NCBI GenBank assembly: GCA_964630455.1
Contig: CAZVVA010000051.1
Location: 1 to 20,155 of the forward strand
Source: JAUWMI01 sp964630455
GTDB lineage: Bacteria > Sumerlaeota > Sumerlaeia > MWCT01 > JAUWMI01
Reading direction: 5' to 3'
DNA: 20,155 nt
In this document: in pieces, positions 6,261 through 13,547 of the stretch
Layout of the letters: the number at the start of each line of letters is the position of its first letter
Position numbering within the stretch: position 1 is the stretch's first letter
Notes under the pieces: model-generated
Database searches by the model: none
Told to the model about the DNA's origin: nothing
What the model saw: only the letters and a program-made list of their open reading frames with translations
Made by a program: the position numbers and the translations under genes

Positions 6261-7724
6261 TTATAGAATGCCAGCATGCTTGCACACAATCTCAATCAGC
6301 ATCACGAGACCACGCACGGCCTTCCGCATGCTCTTTTCAATCATGCGGCCTTTCTCGTCCGCAGTACCCAGTCCGAGCGAAATAAAAATATTCGCGTCAT
6401 AAGCAATCGTAGGAAAGATACCTATCTGCATCATGCCCGACTGGAAAATGTTCGAGCCCGAATACATATCCTCAATCGTAAAGATGGGAATTCCCAGGCC
6501 ACTACCTTCCCAGCTGTCCTCGTAGTTGACTTCTACGGCGGTTGAATTGATGCTCTTGGTAATGGTGAAGAACTTGCGGATTCTCTCGTCCATCCGGTTA
6601 AACTCTTCGATCACCAGCTGGTGGAGCTCGTCGAGGGGCTTAAGGAACACCTCCGGCTTGTCGCGGAGCACGGTGAGGGCAGCGATCTGGCCAGCCAGGG
6701 CTTCCTTACCAGGGTCAACGGTAACATATGCCGCCTTGCCATAGGACGCGGTGGTGCCCCAGCGCGCGCCATGCATGCCAAGCGCACGCCGGAGGAACAC
6801 GAGAGGCTCTTCTTTGCCAATGATGAGTCCGCTCGTGGGCGCACCACTGGCCTTGTCCATGCTGTAGAGAACAAGGTCTGCTCCCATCTTGCGAATATCC
6901 GCACCTACAAAGGGAATGGCCCATGCATTGTCAACGATGTAGGGAACGTTATACTTCTGCGCCAGCCGTGCCAGGTGAGTCTGCAACTTCGGTGCGCCGT
7001 TCTTATCCTTCACGCCATAGCCGTAGCCCGGGGTGTCGTATCCCAAAGACGAAACGCCAGAGAGCATCATTGCGTGGCGCTCAGCGTGCTCTTCAATGAC
7101 CTTGATTGAAGCATCGGGATCCACGTTCTTGAGCAGAACAGCGGGGTGATACTTGATGCCATGAATGTCATAACGGGCGCCGACAAGCGGAACGTATACG
7201 ACATCGAGATTCACCTGGCGCTTGCCAACAAAGCCGATTTCGCCGGCTGTAGAGCCGCGATCAGCAAAGATATCCTTGTATTTCGGCGGGAATGGCCGGC
7301 CGTAACTTCCCTGATGATGCAGGTGGCGCTCGTAGGGGGCAATGTAGCGCGCACGGTAATTGTCGCCGCGGCCGGATAACGGCGGCGCGCAGAGGCAATC
7401 AAACGCCACCCACAGCGCAGCCTCGCACGTGTTCACCGGACATGCGTCATACTCATCACCGTACACGCTTTTAACCAATTCGCGGATTTGGTCTACCAGG
7501 ATGCCGAGTGACACGACCTTGCGGCTGAGTTTTTCCATTGCCTCGGTTACGTCTTCCCGCAAGAGTGCCGGACAGCCCGACACTGCACCTGTCAGCCCGA
7601 TGTTCATCTTTTCATCGTCCGTAATGTTGAGACTTTTAGCTGCCTTTTGAAACTCGGCATAAATCGCAGGCATCTTCTTCTGAAGATCCCTGTACATCTG
7701 AAACCTAAATTGTGCCTTTCCCAT
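6261..7724 (-). CDS. SelA-like fold-type-I PLP-dependent enzyme, substrate unknown
   Basis: A 487-residue soluble enzyme. YIVDNAWAIP (262-271) contains the aspartate (D265) that contacts the PLP pyridine nitrogen. GADLVLYSMDKASGAPTSG (281-299) carries the Schiff-base lysine K291. The stretch that follows, LIIGKEEPL, mirrors the S-G-D-K-x-x-G-G-P-Q-A-G-I-I-V-G block of selenocysteine synthase SelA, so it is a SelA/cystathionine-lyase type member of fold type I. The N-terminal 120 residues are longer than usual and include CPALL and CPVNTCEAA. No selenocysteine machinery is nearby and the reaction cannot be named. It sits mid-operon with an aminotransferase, RidA and a B12 mutase, which suggests an elimination, lyase or side-chain cleavage step on an amino acid. 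A GAGG ribosome site precedes the ATG by five bases. Confidence 0.8.
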   Translation of the reverse strand: MGKAQFRFQMYRDLQKKMPAIYAEFQKAAKSLNITDDEKMNIGLTGAVSGCPALLREDVTEAMEKLSRKVVSLGILVDQIRELVKSVYGDEYDACPVNTCEAALWVAFDCLCAPPLSGRGDNYRARYIAPYERHLHHQGSYGRPFPPKYKDIFADRGSTAGEIGFVGKRQVNLDVVYVPLVGARYDIHGIKYHPAVLLKNVDPDASIKVIEEHAERHAMMLSGVSSLGYDTPGYGYGVKDKNGAPKLQTHLARLAQKYNVPYIVDNAWAIPFVGADIRKMGADLVLYSMDKASGAPTSGLIIGKEEPLVFLRRALGMHGARWGTTASYGKAAYVTVDPGKEALAGQIAALTVLRDKPEVFLKPLDELHQLVIEEFNRMDERIRKFFTITKSINSTAVEVNYEDSWEGSGLGIPIFTIEDMYSGSNIFQSGMMQIGIFPTIAYDANIFISLGLGTADEKGRMIEKSMRKAVRGLVMLIEIVCKHAGIL

Positions 7725-7757
7725 GATGGTATCCTCTTCTCTAGTATTATCTTATTC

Positions 7758-7813
7758 TCAGGCACTCCATAACCGCGCCTGATATGATATACACAGGTAA
7801 AACAGCCTGTGTA
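7758..7813 (-). other. Two adjacent hairpins in the RidA-PLP enzyme gap
   Basis: The 199-base gap between the RidA gene and the PLP gene has no reading frame of note. It holds two inverted repeats: TACACAGG/CCTGTGTA (7790-7797 and 7806-7813, eight-base loop) and TCAGGC/GCCTGA (7758-7763 and 7777-7782). On the minus strand they lie in the leader of the PLP gene, 30-90 bases before its start. They could be an RNA processing or stability site, or further worn copies of the dispersed palindromes. No T-run follows either, so they are not obvious terminators. Confidence 0.35.
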
Positions 7814-7923
7814 GTTTCCTGTATTGACTGCTGCCGTACAGAATTCGTGATGCCACTAAGAGTAGTGCTACTAGCAAACCTGAAAATGCCGGACTAGCAG
7901 ATTCACCGGCGCACGCGGTATTC

Positions 7924-8382
7924 CTATTTAATCTTCGCGATGATCTCGAGTTCTACTGGGGCCATTTGCCATAGAACGTTGACCCCCATGGCACTGCGGG
8001 CATGGCGCCCATTCTCGCCAAAGACCTGGGCGAGAAATTCCGACGCGCCGTTCAACACTGCGGGCTGCTCGAGGAAGTCGTTTGTGCTGTTGATAAATCC
8101 AACCAGCTTCACAATACGCTCAATCTTGTCCAGGCTACCGAGTACGCTCCTCATAGCGCTCAGCGCATTGATCGCACAGATTCTCGCAGCTTCTTTTCCT
8201 TCTTCCACTGTGAGCGACTCGCCCAATCGTCCTTGATGTTTCAGCTTCCCCCCAACCAGAGGCACCTGGCCGGCGGTGTACACATATTTATCAACGACAA
8301 CAGCTGGCAAATATGCTCCAACGGGCGCTGTAACCGGTGGAAGCTCGATTCCCAGCTCTTTCAACTTTTTCTCAACACTCAT
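7924..8382 (-). CDS. ridA: RidA/YjgF-family enamine/imine deaminase-like protein
   Basis: A 152-residue protein from the chosen ATG at 8382, which has AAGGGGG about seven bases upstream. An in-frame ATG at 8433 exists but adds 17 residues without a ribosome site and is rejected. The fold markers are VYTAGQVPL (34-42), the helix AARICAINALSAM, and the C-terminal HARSAMGVNVL...APVELEI. R129 and E144 keep the 15-residue spacing of the RidA catalytic pair (Arg105 and Glu120 in E. coli). RidA proteins hydrolyse reactive 2-aminoacrylate and related enamines released by PLP enzymes. Encoded directly before a PLP enzyme, it probably clears the imine product of that step. It is about 25 residues longer than canonical RidA, mainly at the N-terminus. 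Confidence 0.88.
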   Translation of the reverse strand: MSVEKKLKELGIELPPVTAPVGAYLPAVVVDKYVYTAGQVPLVGGKLKHQGRLGESLTVEEGKEAARICAINALSAMRSVLGSLDKIERIVKLVGFINSTNDFLEQPAVLNGASEFLAQVFGENGRHARSAMGVNVLWQMAPVELEIIAKIK

Positions 8383-8508
8383 ACAAATCCCCCTTAGGCT
8401 AAACTGGTAATGAGCAAAGTTGGGACAAATCAATGCGACTGGCTTGTATGATTAGCGGACAAGCCGTTGAAACACGACCCATGCTGCACTCGAAGGACTT
8501 CATTGACC

Positions 8509-8940
8509 CTACGGTTTAAACTGAAACTCGAGCGAATCCTCTAGTTGAACATCGGGCGTAGACTCTGCCTGCTCAGCAACTGGCTTCATAATAACATTCA
8601 GGTGATTCGGGTAATGAGTTTCATCGAATCCGACAATTACCCATTGCGGCGCGCCTTTAAGAATAGCCTGGTCGCCGATACGCAATACGCCACTGGTCTG
8701 TATCTCTGCAAATCCAATATAGGTCACCCGATCAACGCGGTCGCCCGGCTTGCACTGTTTCTGGGGCGTTGTCATCAGCTCGATCACGTCGTGCTTTCGG
8801 ACTGCGCGCGACCCAGGGAAAATGATTTTCAAGCCGCGATCCTCCAGCGTGCCTTTGAGTACCGCTACTATCTTTGCGGCAACGGTCCGTTTGGCTGTGA
8901 AGGAAACTTTTGCTACAATCCCTGACTGATATGGATCCAC
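8509..8940 (-). CDS. Small unknown operon protein (beta-rich)
   Basis: About 143 residues from the GTG at 8940, which sits six bases after AGGAAGGG and 11 after AGGAGG. An upstream GTG at 8967 would overlap the aminotransferase stop by four bases and give 152 residues, but has no ribosome site. The protein is rich in strands and conserved-looking polar turns: FPGSRAVRKHDVIEL, GDRVDRVTYIGFAEI, and VGFDETHYPNHLNVI near the end. I do not recognise it with certainty; the pattern resembles a conserved domain of unknown function found beside aminotransferases. The histidines and acidic residues in HDVIE and DETHYPNH could bind a metal or substrate, but this is only a suggestion. There is no signal peptide or membrane segment. 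Confidence 0.65.
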   Translation of the reverse strand: MDPYQSGIVAKVSFTAKRTVAAKIVAVLKGTLEDRGLKIIFPGSRAVRKHDVIELMTTPQKQCKPGDRVDRVTYIGFAEIQTSGVLRIGDQAILKGAPQWVIVGFDETHYPNHLNVIMKPVAEQAESTPDVQLEDSLEFQFKP

Positions 8941-8963
8941 GTTCTTCCCTTCCTCCTCACCTC

Positions 8964-10148
8964 TCACGACGGGGTCTGATAGACAAACCCTGCGCGGCGC
9001 AGACGTTCCAGGGTTTCATTCAGCTGCTGCTCCGATACGGTGAGCGCGATGCGGACGTATCCTTCACCATAGGAACCAAATCCGCTACCTGGGGTCATGC
9101 AGATACCGGTTTGTTGGAGTAGACACATCGCAAATTCTACAGACGGACTCTGATCTGGCACGGGAATCCACAAGAAAAACGTTGCCGGTGCTTTTTGCAC
9201 TGGCCACCCTAGTTCTGCCAGACCCTTAACCAGCATGTCACGGCGATTCTGGTAGCGCGCGGTCATCTTGCCAAAAAAATCCGATTTCTCATTAAGCGCC
9301 TTCAACGCAGCGTATTGGATCGGGAAAAAGACGCCCATATCCACATTCGATCTTACTGTGCCCAGCGCCGCGATGACCTCCCGATTGCCCACCACAAAGC
9401 CGATTCTCCATCCGGCCATGTTGAACATCTTAGAAAACGAGTTAAACTCCACACCGACCTCTTTCGCGCCAGGCACTTCAAGAAACGATGGCTGGCGCTG
9501 ACCGTCAAAACTTATCTCCAGATATGGTGCGTCGTGTGCTACGATAATGGTGTAGCGTCGGGCAAACTCCACCACACTCTGAAAAAAGTCGAGTGTTGCA
9601 ACTGCCGTCGTGGGATTGTTCGGATAATTCAAAATCATGAGCTTCGCGCGTCGTGCGATGGCTTCTGGAATAGCCTCGAGATCCGGGAGATAGCCTTTCT
9701 CCTTCACCAGTGGCAAGTCGTAACACTCCCCGCCAGCCAGCAGAATTCCCGGCAAGTACGCGGGGTAACATGGGTTTGGCACTAGCACGACTTCGCCAGG
9801 GTCTACCGCAGCAAGCGGAAGATGTCCCATACCGCTTTTCGAACCGATCAGCGCGAGCACTTCGTGTTCCGGATCAAGCGTCACGCCAGATCGCTTTGCA
9901 TACCAGCTCGAAACTGCCTGACGAAATGCAAAGAGTCCCTTGTAGGATGGGTACTTGTGACTACCAGCCGTTCTGGCACGCTGAGCGAGCTCTTCGACAA
10001 CATCCTCGGGAGGTCCAATGTCAGGCTCTCCCTGGCTAAGATCAATGATATCAGTCCCTTGCGCCTCAACCTCTTCCTTCTGGCGATCCAGTTCATCAAA
10101 CAGATAGGTGGGAAAGCGATCCAGCCGTGAGGCAGGGGAAATCTTCAA
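8964..10148 (-). CDS. Class I/II aminotransferase, LL-diaminopimelate aminotransferase-like
   Basis: A 394-residue PLP aminotransferase with the full fold-type-I set: GEPDIGPP (40-47), the aromatic segment NPCYPAY (125-131), NYPNNPT (174-180), D206 and Y209 in HDAPYLE, Schiff-base lysine K240 in NSFSKMFNMAGWRIGF, and R366 in YVRIAL for the substrate carboxylate. IGSKSGMGHL and the PCYPAYLPGILLAGGE stretch are very close to DapL-type LL-diaminopimelate aminotransferases. It is the first gene of the operon and its product is followed by RidA, a SelA-like enzyme and a B12 mutase, so a catabolic role on another amino acid is at least as likely as lysine synthesis. The start is a TTG with AAGGAG ten bases upstream. 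Confidence 0.9.
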   Translation of the reverse strand: MKISPASRLDRFPTYLFDELDRQKEEVEAQGTDIIDLSQGEPDIGPPEDVVEELAQRARTAGSHKYPSYKGLFAFRQAVSSWYAKRSGVTLDPEHEVLALIGSKSGMGHLPLAAVDPGEVVLVPNPCYPAYLPGILLAGGECYDLPLVKEKGYLPDLEAIPEAIARRAKLMILNYPNNPTTAVATLDFFQSVVEFARRYTIIVAHDAPYLEISFDGQRQPSFLEVPGAKEVGVEFNSFSKMFNMAGWRIGFVVGNREVIAALGTVRSNVDMGVFFPIQYAALKALNEKSDFFGKMTARYQNRRDMLVKGLAELGWPVQKAPATFFLWIPVPDQSPSVEFAMCLLQQTGICMTPGSGFGSYGEGYVRIALTVSEQQLNETLERLRRAGFVYQTPS

Positions 10149-10196
10149 TTTATGCTCACTCCTTGTTCGTGCTTCCTGAGTCGATACAGAAGAGAA

Positions 10197-10224
10197 GAGT
10201 TATGAAATTAGCTCTGACTGTCAA
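10197..10224 (-). promoter_or_regulatory. Candidate promoter of the aminotransferase-B12 operon
   Basis: On the minus strand a perfect TTGACA (10224-10219) is followed after 16 bases by TAACTC (10202-10197), a poor -10. The spacing places a start near 10190, giving a leader of about 40 bases that contains the AAGGAG site of the first gene. The -35 is convincing and the -10 is not. Confidence 0.35.
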
Positions 10225-10236
10225 GGTCAAAAGTAT

Positions 10237-10264
10237 GTAGGGGTTTAACATGTTAAACCCCGTA
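10237..10264. repeat. Perfect 22-base palindrome upstream of the B12 operon
   Basis: GGGGTTTAACATGTTAAACCCC (10240-10261 at its core) is a perfect 22-base palindrome. Allowing one inserted base, the arms extend to 14 bases (GTA-GGGG... and ...CCCC-G-TAC). It lies about 15 bases upstream of the candidate -35 of the operon. It may be an operator for a dimeric regulator. Its outer GTAGGGG/CCCC-TAC form is also that of the palindromes at 17960-17988, which argues for a dispersed REP-like repeat instead. Confidence 0.6.
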
Positions 10265-10585
10265 CCTCAACGTTCGTCTGCCAGCCAGACAACAATAAGA
10301 AGCTTGCCACTATGCAACTGGTTTCAGATCAGTATGTAACACCCCGAAGGCATTCATGATGGCAAAGATAATCAGAAAAAATGTTGAACTCAGTCGCTCT
10401 ATTGCGTATAGAATAATTTGTCTGCACAAATAAATAACGCCATGGAATTATGTTGGTGAATCTTTAGCCATCGAAACAAATGGCAACACATTTTCCAGGG
10501 TCTTGCAGGCCACCAGAAGCGTGCGAATTGACCTGGAGTGATCGGTTTTCGTTTTGGGGATGCGGTGAATTTCGGAGCGGATGAG
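10262..10585 (+). other. Non-coding gap before the HEAT-repeat gene
   Basis: Together with 10149-10261, this is a 437-base divergent gap. Apart from the palindrome and the two candidate promoters, I see no gene, RNA or repeat in it. The short open frames on the minus strand at 10399-10698 have no ribosome site and overlap the start of the HEAT-repeat gene. An alternative GTG start for that gene lies at 10538. Confidence 0.5.
10384..10412 (+). promoter_or_regulatory. Candidate promoter of the HEAT-repeat gene
   Basis: TTGAAC (10384-10389), a 17-base spacer and TATAGA (10407-10412, overlapping a TAGAAT). Both boxes match four of six consensus bases at ideal spacing. The start codon is about 170 bases downstream, so the leader would be long. 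Confidence 0.3.
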
Positions 10586-13510
10586 ATGATCAACACAATA
10601 GAGAAACAGAGAGTAGCGGTGACATTCCTGGTCGGATTGCTGCTGCTGGCTGTGCAAAGTATTGCGTATGCCGGGACAGAACCTGGCTTCTGGTGCAATC
10701 TGGCATGCGCTTCATTAGCCGTGGGTGGAATCGGGGTATGGAAATTTCTCTACTACGCCTTTATCGCACTGGGCATATGCTGTTACGGCTACATCATTGT
10801 CAACCTCATACTGCGCCGGATTCCTGTGGAAGAAAAGCCAGCGGAAGGAGAAGAGGAGCCAAAGCCTTCCGCGTATCGGAATTGTCCTCACTGCGGAGTT
10901 TTGATTCCTGTGGATACGCCGGCGTGCGATTACTGCGGTGTCTCTTTTGGCACGGAACCGGTCTACCACTGTTCGGTATGCAAGAAAATTTATCCCAGGA
11001 AGCAAGAGCGGTGTTCGGCGTGCGGTGCGCCCGTGTGGCAGCTTGAGGGTGTGCCAATGCGTGAAAAGCCCAAAGTGAAACCGGATGTGGAGCTACCACC
11101 GACGCGGGGACTTCCCATCCCAAAAGTCAGCATAATTCTGGGCACAGCAGCAATTTATTTTAGTGTGATCATCGTCGTCACTTTCTTCTCTACTGTGTAC
11201 CGACTTGGCACTGAGGACGTGCAAATACTCCACAAGCGCAAGTCCGACTACCCTGGCATGAGACAGCTTGAGCAACTGGCCGGAGAAACGCCTGCGCCTC
11301 CACAGCAAGCACTTCAAGACCTGGACCGAATTCAGGAAGCACTCGAAAAAAAACGTGCGGCCCAGCAACCTGCCACGCCCGAGCAGGCAAGCCAGCTGCT
11401 GGCGCAGCTTCAAGCATCACAGTTCGAACAGGATACTCAGACCAGAACAGCGATACTTGCACTTGGTGATACCGCCATACCGGCCCTGGAGAAAGCTCTT
11501 ACCGCGAAGGAGCCGCAAATGCGGCAATTCGCTATTCCCATCCTTGCAGAGTTGGACGCCGCACAAACAGTCCCTGCGCTGATTGAGAATGCTAGGCATG
11601 GAGATCCGGCAACCCGTGCCAGTGCAATTGACGCACTTGGAAAGATGGGAAAGATTGCGGCAATATCCTCGATGATCAGGGCCATGGGCGACGGCAACGT
11701 CGAATTGCGTAGAAGTGCGGCAAGCGCCCTGGGCGAGCTGCACGCCATGGAGGCAATTCCTACCTTAATCCCCGCACTTGGCGACAGCGACCCGAAGGTC
11801 AGCGAGCTCGCCTGGCGCTCTCTCCAAGATATCTGCGCTGAAGATCTGCCACAGGATAGTGCTGTGTGGATTACCTGGTGGACTATTCACCAGACACAGG
11901 TAGAGCTGCCACCTGCGCAACGTATCGCCACGTTACGCGACAAATTGCACGACGCCGATTCCTGGGTGCGGGCATTTGCAGCCCTGGAACTTGGACACTA
12001 TAGAGACCCCGGCATCGTAGGGAGTCTGGCCGCATTGCTTACAGATCAAGAACCACAGGTTCGCCGCTATGCCCATCGTGCCCTGGCCGAAGTGACCGGC
12101 GTTGACTTTGGCACGGATGACAGGAAGTGGACGGCATGGGGCATATTCTGCCAGGGTGAGAAAGGGCGCGGGCACTTGGCACTGGAGAAAATCCGAGCAG
12201 TTTCGCGGGAACAGGATCAGAGCGACGTGATTGCCAACGCCGTGCCGCTGGGCGAGCTGGCAATTCCAGCACTCAGTTACCTGGTCACAGAAGGGAACAA
12301 ATATGAGCAGTACCATGCGGCAGTTGTCCTGGCGCAGATTCACCATCCGACTATTGTGGAGCCGCTTCAGGTAGCCCTTGATGATGAGCGTGAGCTTCTA
12401 CGCCAGACTGTTCTCGAAAAACTCATGCCTTACAAGGATCCGGCGGTGAAACCGCTGCTTCTACGAGCTCTGACCGATGCCTCGCCAGCAGTTCAAGAGC
12501 GTGCGGCAACGTGTCTGGGTAAACTACACGACTATTCCGCAGTACCTGAGTTGCTCGAGAGACTTCAGAACGCAGAGGCCCCGGTTGAGGAGCGACGCAT
12601 GGCAGCTGGTTTGCTTGGCAACATTGGCGATCCGTCATCCGTTCCAGTTCTGCTTCAACTATTTGAAAAAGAAACTCTTCTGCGTCCGCAGATCGTGAAA
12701 GCACTCGGCATGATAGGCGATGCTAGCGCGCTCGAACCGGTGATGGACGCGCTTAAAACATCGGATTCGGATGTTCACGCTGCAGCTATCCAAGCAATTG
12801 GTGCGATTGGCGACCCGGCGGGTGTGCCGGTGCTGGTGAAAGAGCTGGACGGCTTATTGTGGGAGACTGCGGCGCACGCCCTTGGGAATATTGGTAGTAC
12901 GGAAGCTGTGGATGCATTGAGCAGCATGCTTGAGTCTGACGATGCGGAGCGCTCCCGCGTAGCCTTAGATGCGCTTGCACAGAGCCACGATAGTAGCGCT
13001 GTTCAGCCACTGATTGCATACTGCAAAGAAGCTCCAGCGACTGCGCAGGTTCACGTGATAAAAGCTCTTGGGGAAATTAAAAGTTCGCTCTGCGTACCCT
13101 TCCTCATTACTCGCTTGGATGCCTCAAGCGCCTCCGTGCAGACTGCGGCACAACAAGCCATTCGCAACGTTGGGGCAAGTGCGATCCCCGCTCTCATTGA
13201 ATCGCTAAACACGGCCGACGATACAATCCGTGGCCAGCTCATTTTGCTGTTGGGAGATCTTGGCGATCCGATTGCGATTCCCGCACTTCTGCGCCAGCTG
13301 ATTACTCACGGTGAGAGCGCAAGTAAGGCTCTGGCTGCCATCGGGCCAGCTGCCATGCCTGATCTCATTCAAGCCCTCGCGAATACTGACGATGCAACAC
13401 CCCGCTACTACATCATCCAGGGTCTAGCGCATATCACAGCGCACGATCTCGGCACAGATCATGCCCAGTGGCAACACTGGTGGGAGGAGAACGCCAGCAG
13501 GAAACACTAA
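10586..13510 (+). CDS. Membrane-anchored double zinc-ribbon protein with a long HEAT-repeat domain
   Basis: A 974-residue protein from the ATG at 10586, which has GGAG eight bases upstream; the GTG at 10538 lacks a spaced ribosome site. In order: a signal or first membrane helix (about 11-29), a second hydrophobic stretch (about 47-76), two zinc ribbons with identical C-x2-C-x10-C-x2-C spacing (C100/103/114/117 and C129/132/143/146), a third membrane helix (about 182-204), a charged Gln/Ala-rich linker, then many HEAT/PBS-lyase-like repeats (about 285-960). The repeats carry the usual A-x-x-A-L-G-x-[IL]-G-D pattern. Three tryptophan-rich caps (D-x-x-x-W-x-x-W near residues 426, 513 and 960), two with GTD, punctuate the repeats. 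HEAT solenoids bind proteins; no enzyme motif is visible. It stands alone between a divergent operon and a convergent gene, and its function is unknown. Confidence 0.8.
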   Translation: MINTIEKQRVAVTFLVGLLLLAVQSIAYAGTEPGFWCNLACASLAVGGIGVWKFLYYAFIALGICCYGYIIVNLILRRIPVEEKPAEGEEEPKPSAYRNCPHCGVLIPVDTPACDYCGVSFGTEPVYHCSVCKKIYPRKQERCSACGAPVWQLEGVPMREKPKVKPDVELPPTRGLPIPKVSIILGTAAIYFSVIIVVTFFSTVYRLGTEDVQILHKRKSDYPGMRQLEQLAGETPAPPQQALQDLDRIQEALEKKRAAQQPATPEQASQLLAQLQASQFEQDTQTRTAILALGDTAIPALEKALTAKEPQMRQFAIPILAELDAAQTVPALIENARHGDPATRASAIDALGKMGKIAAISSMIRAMGDGNVELRRSAASALGELHAMEAIPTLIPALGDSDPKVSELAWRSLQDICAEDLPQDSAVWITWWTIHQTQVELPPAQRIATLRDKLHDADSWVRAFAALELGHYRDPGIVGSLAALLTDQEPQVRRYAHRALAEVTGVDFGTDDRKWTAWGIFCQGEKGRGHLALEKIRAVSREQDQSDVIANAVPLGELAIPALSYLVTEGNKYEQYHAAVVLAQIHHPTIVEPLQVALDDERELLRQTVLEKLMPYKDPAVKPLLLRALTDASPAVQERAATCLGKLHDYSAVPELLERLQNAEAPVEERRMAAGLLGNIGDPSSVPVLLQLFEKETLLRPQIVKALGMIGDASALEPVMDALKTSDSDVHAAAIQAIGAIGDPAGVPVLVKELDGLLWETAAHALGNIGSTEAVDALSSMLESDDAERSRVALDALAQSHDSSAVQPLIAYCKEAPATAQVHVIKALGEIKSSLCVPFLITRLDASSASVQTAAQQAIRNVGASAIPALIESLNTADDTIRGQLILLLGDLGDPIAIPALLRQLITHGESASKALAAIGPAAMPDLIQALANTDDATPRYYIIQGLAHITAHDLGTDHAQWQHWWEENASRKH

Positions 13511-13527
13511 CTGGCCTTGAAGTCAGA

Positions 13528-13539
13528 ATGCGGCCGCAT
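13528..13539. other. 12-base palindrome between convergent genes
   Basis: ATGCGGCCGCAT is a perfect palindrome in the 37-base gap between the convergent HEAT-repeat and metallopeptidase genes. It could help stop transcription from both sides, but there is no T-run and the unit is short enough to arise by chance. Confidence 0.2.
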
Positions 13540-13547
13540 CCAACGGC

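Noticed and set aside
6621..7109. Plus-strand frame of 162 residues inside the SelA-like gene
   Set aside because: Antisense to conserved PLP motifs, including the region of the catalytic lysine, with no domain of its own.
8964..10148. Firm assignment as DapL of lysine biosynthesis
   Set aside because: Sequence similarity is strong but the operon context is degradative, and close paralogs use other substrates.
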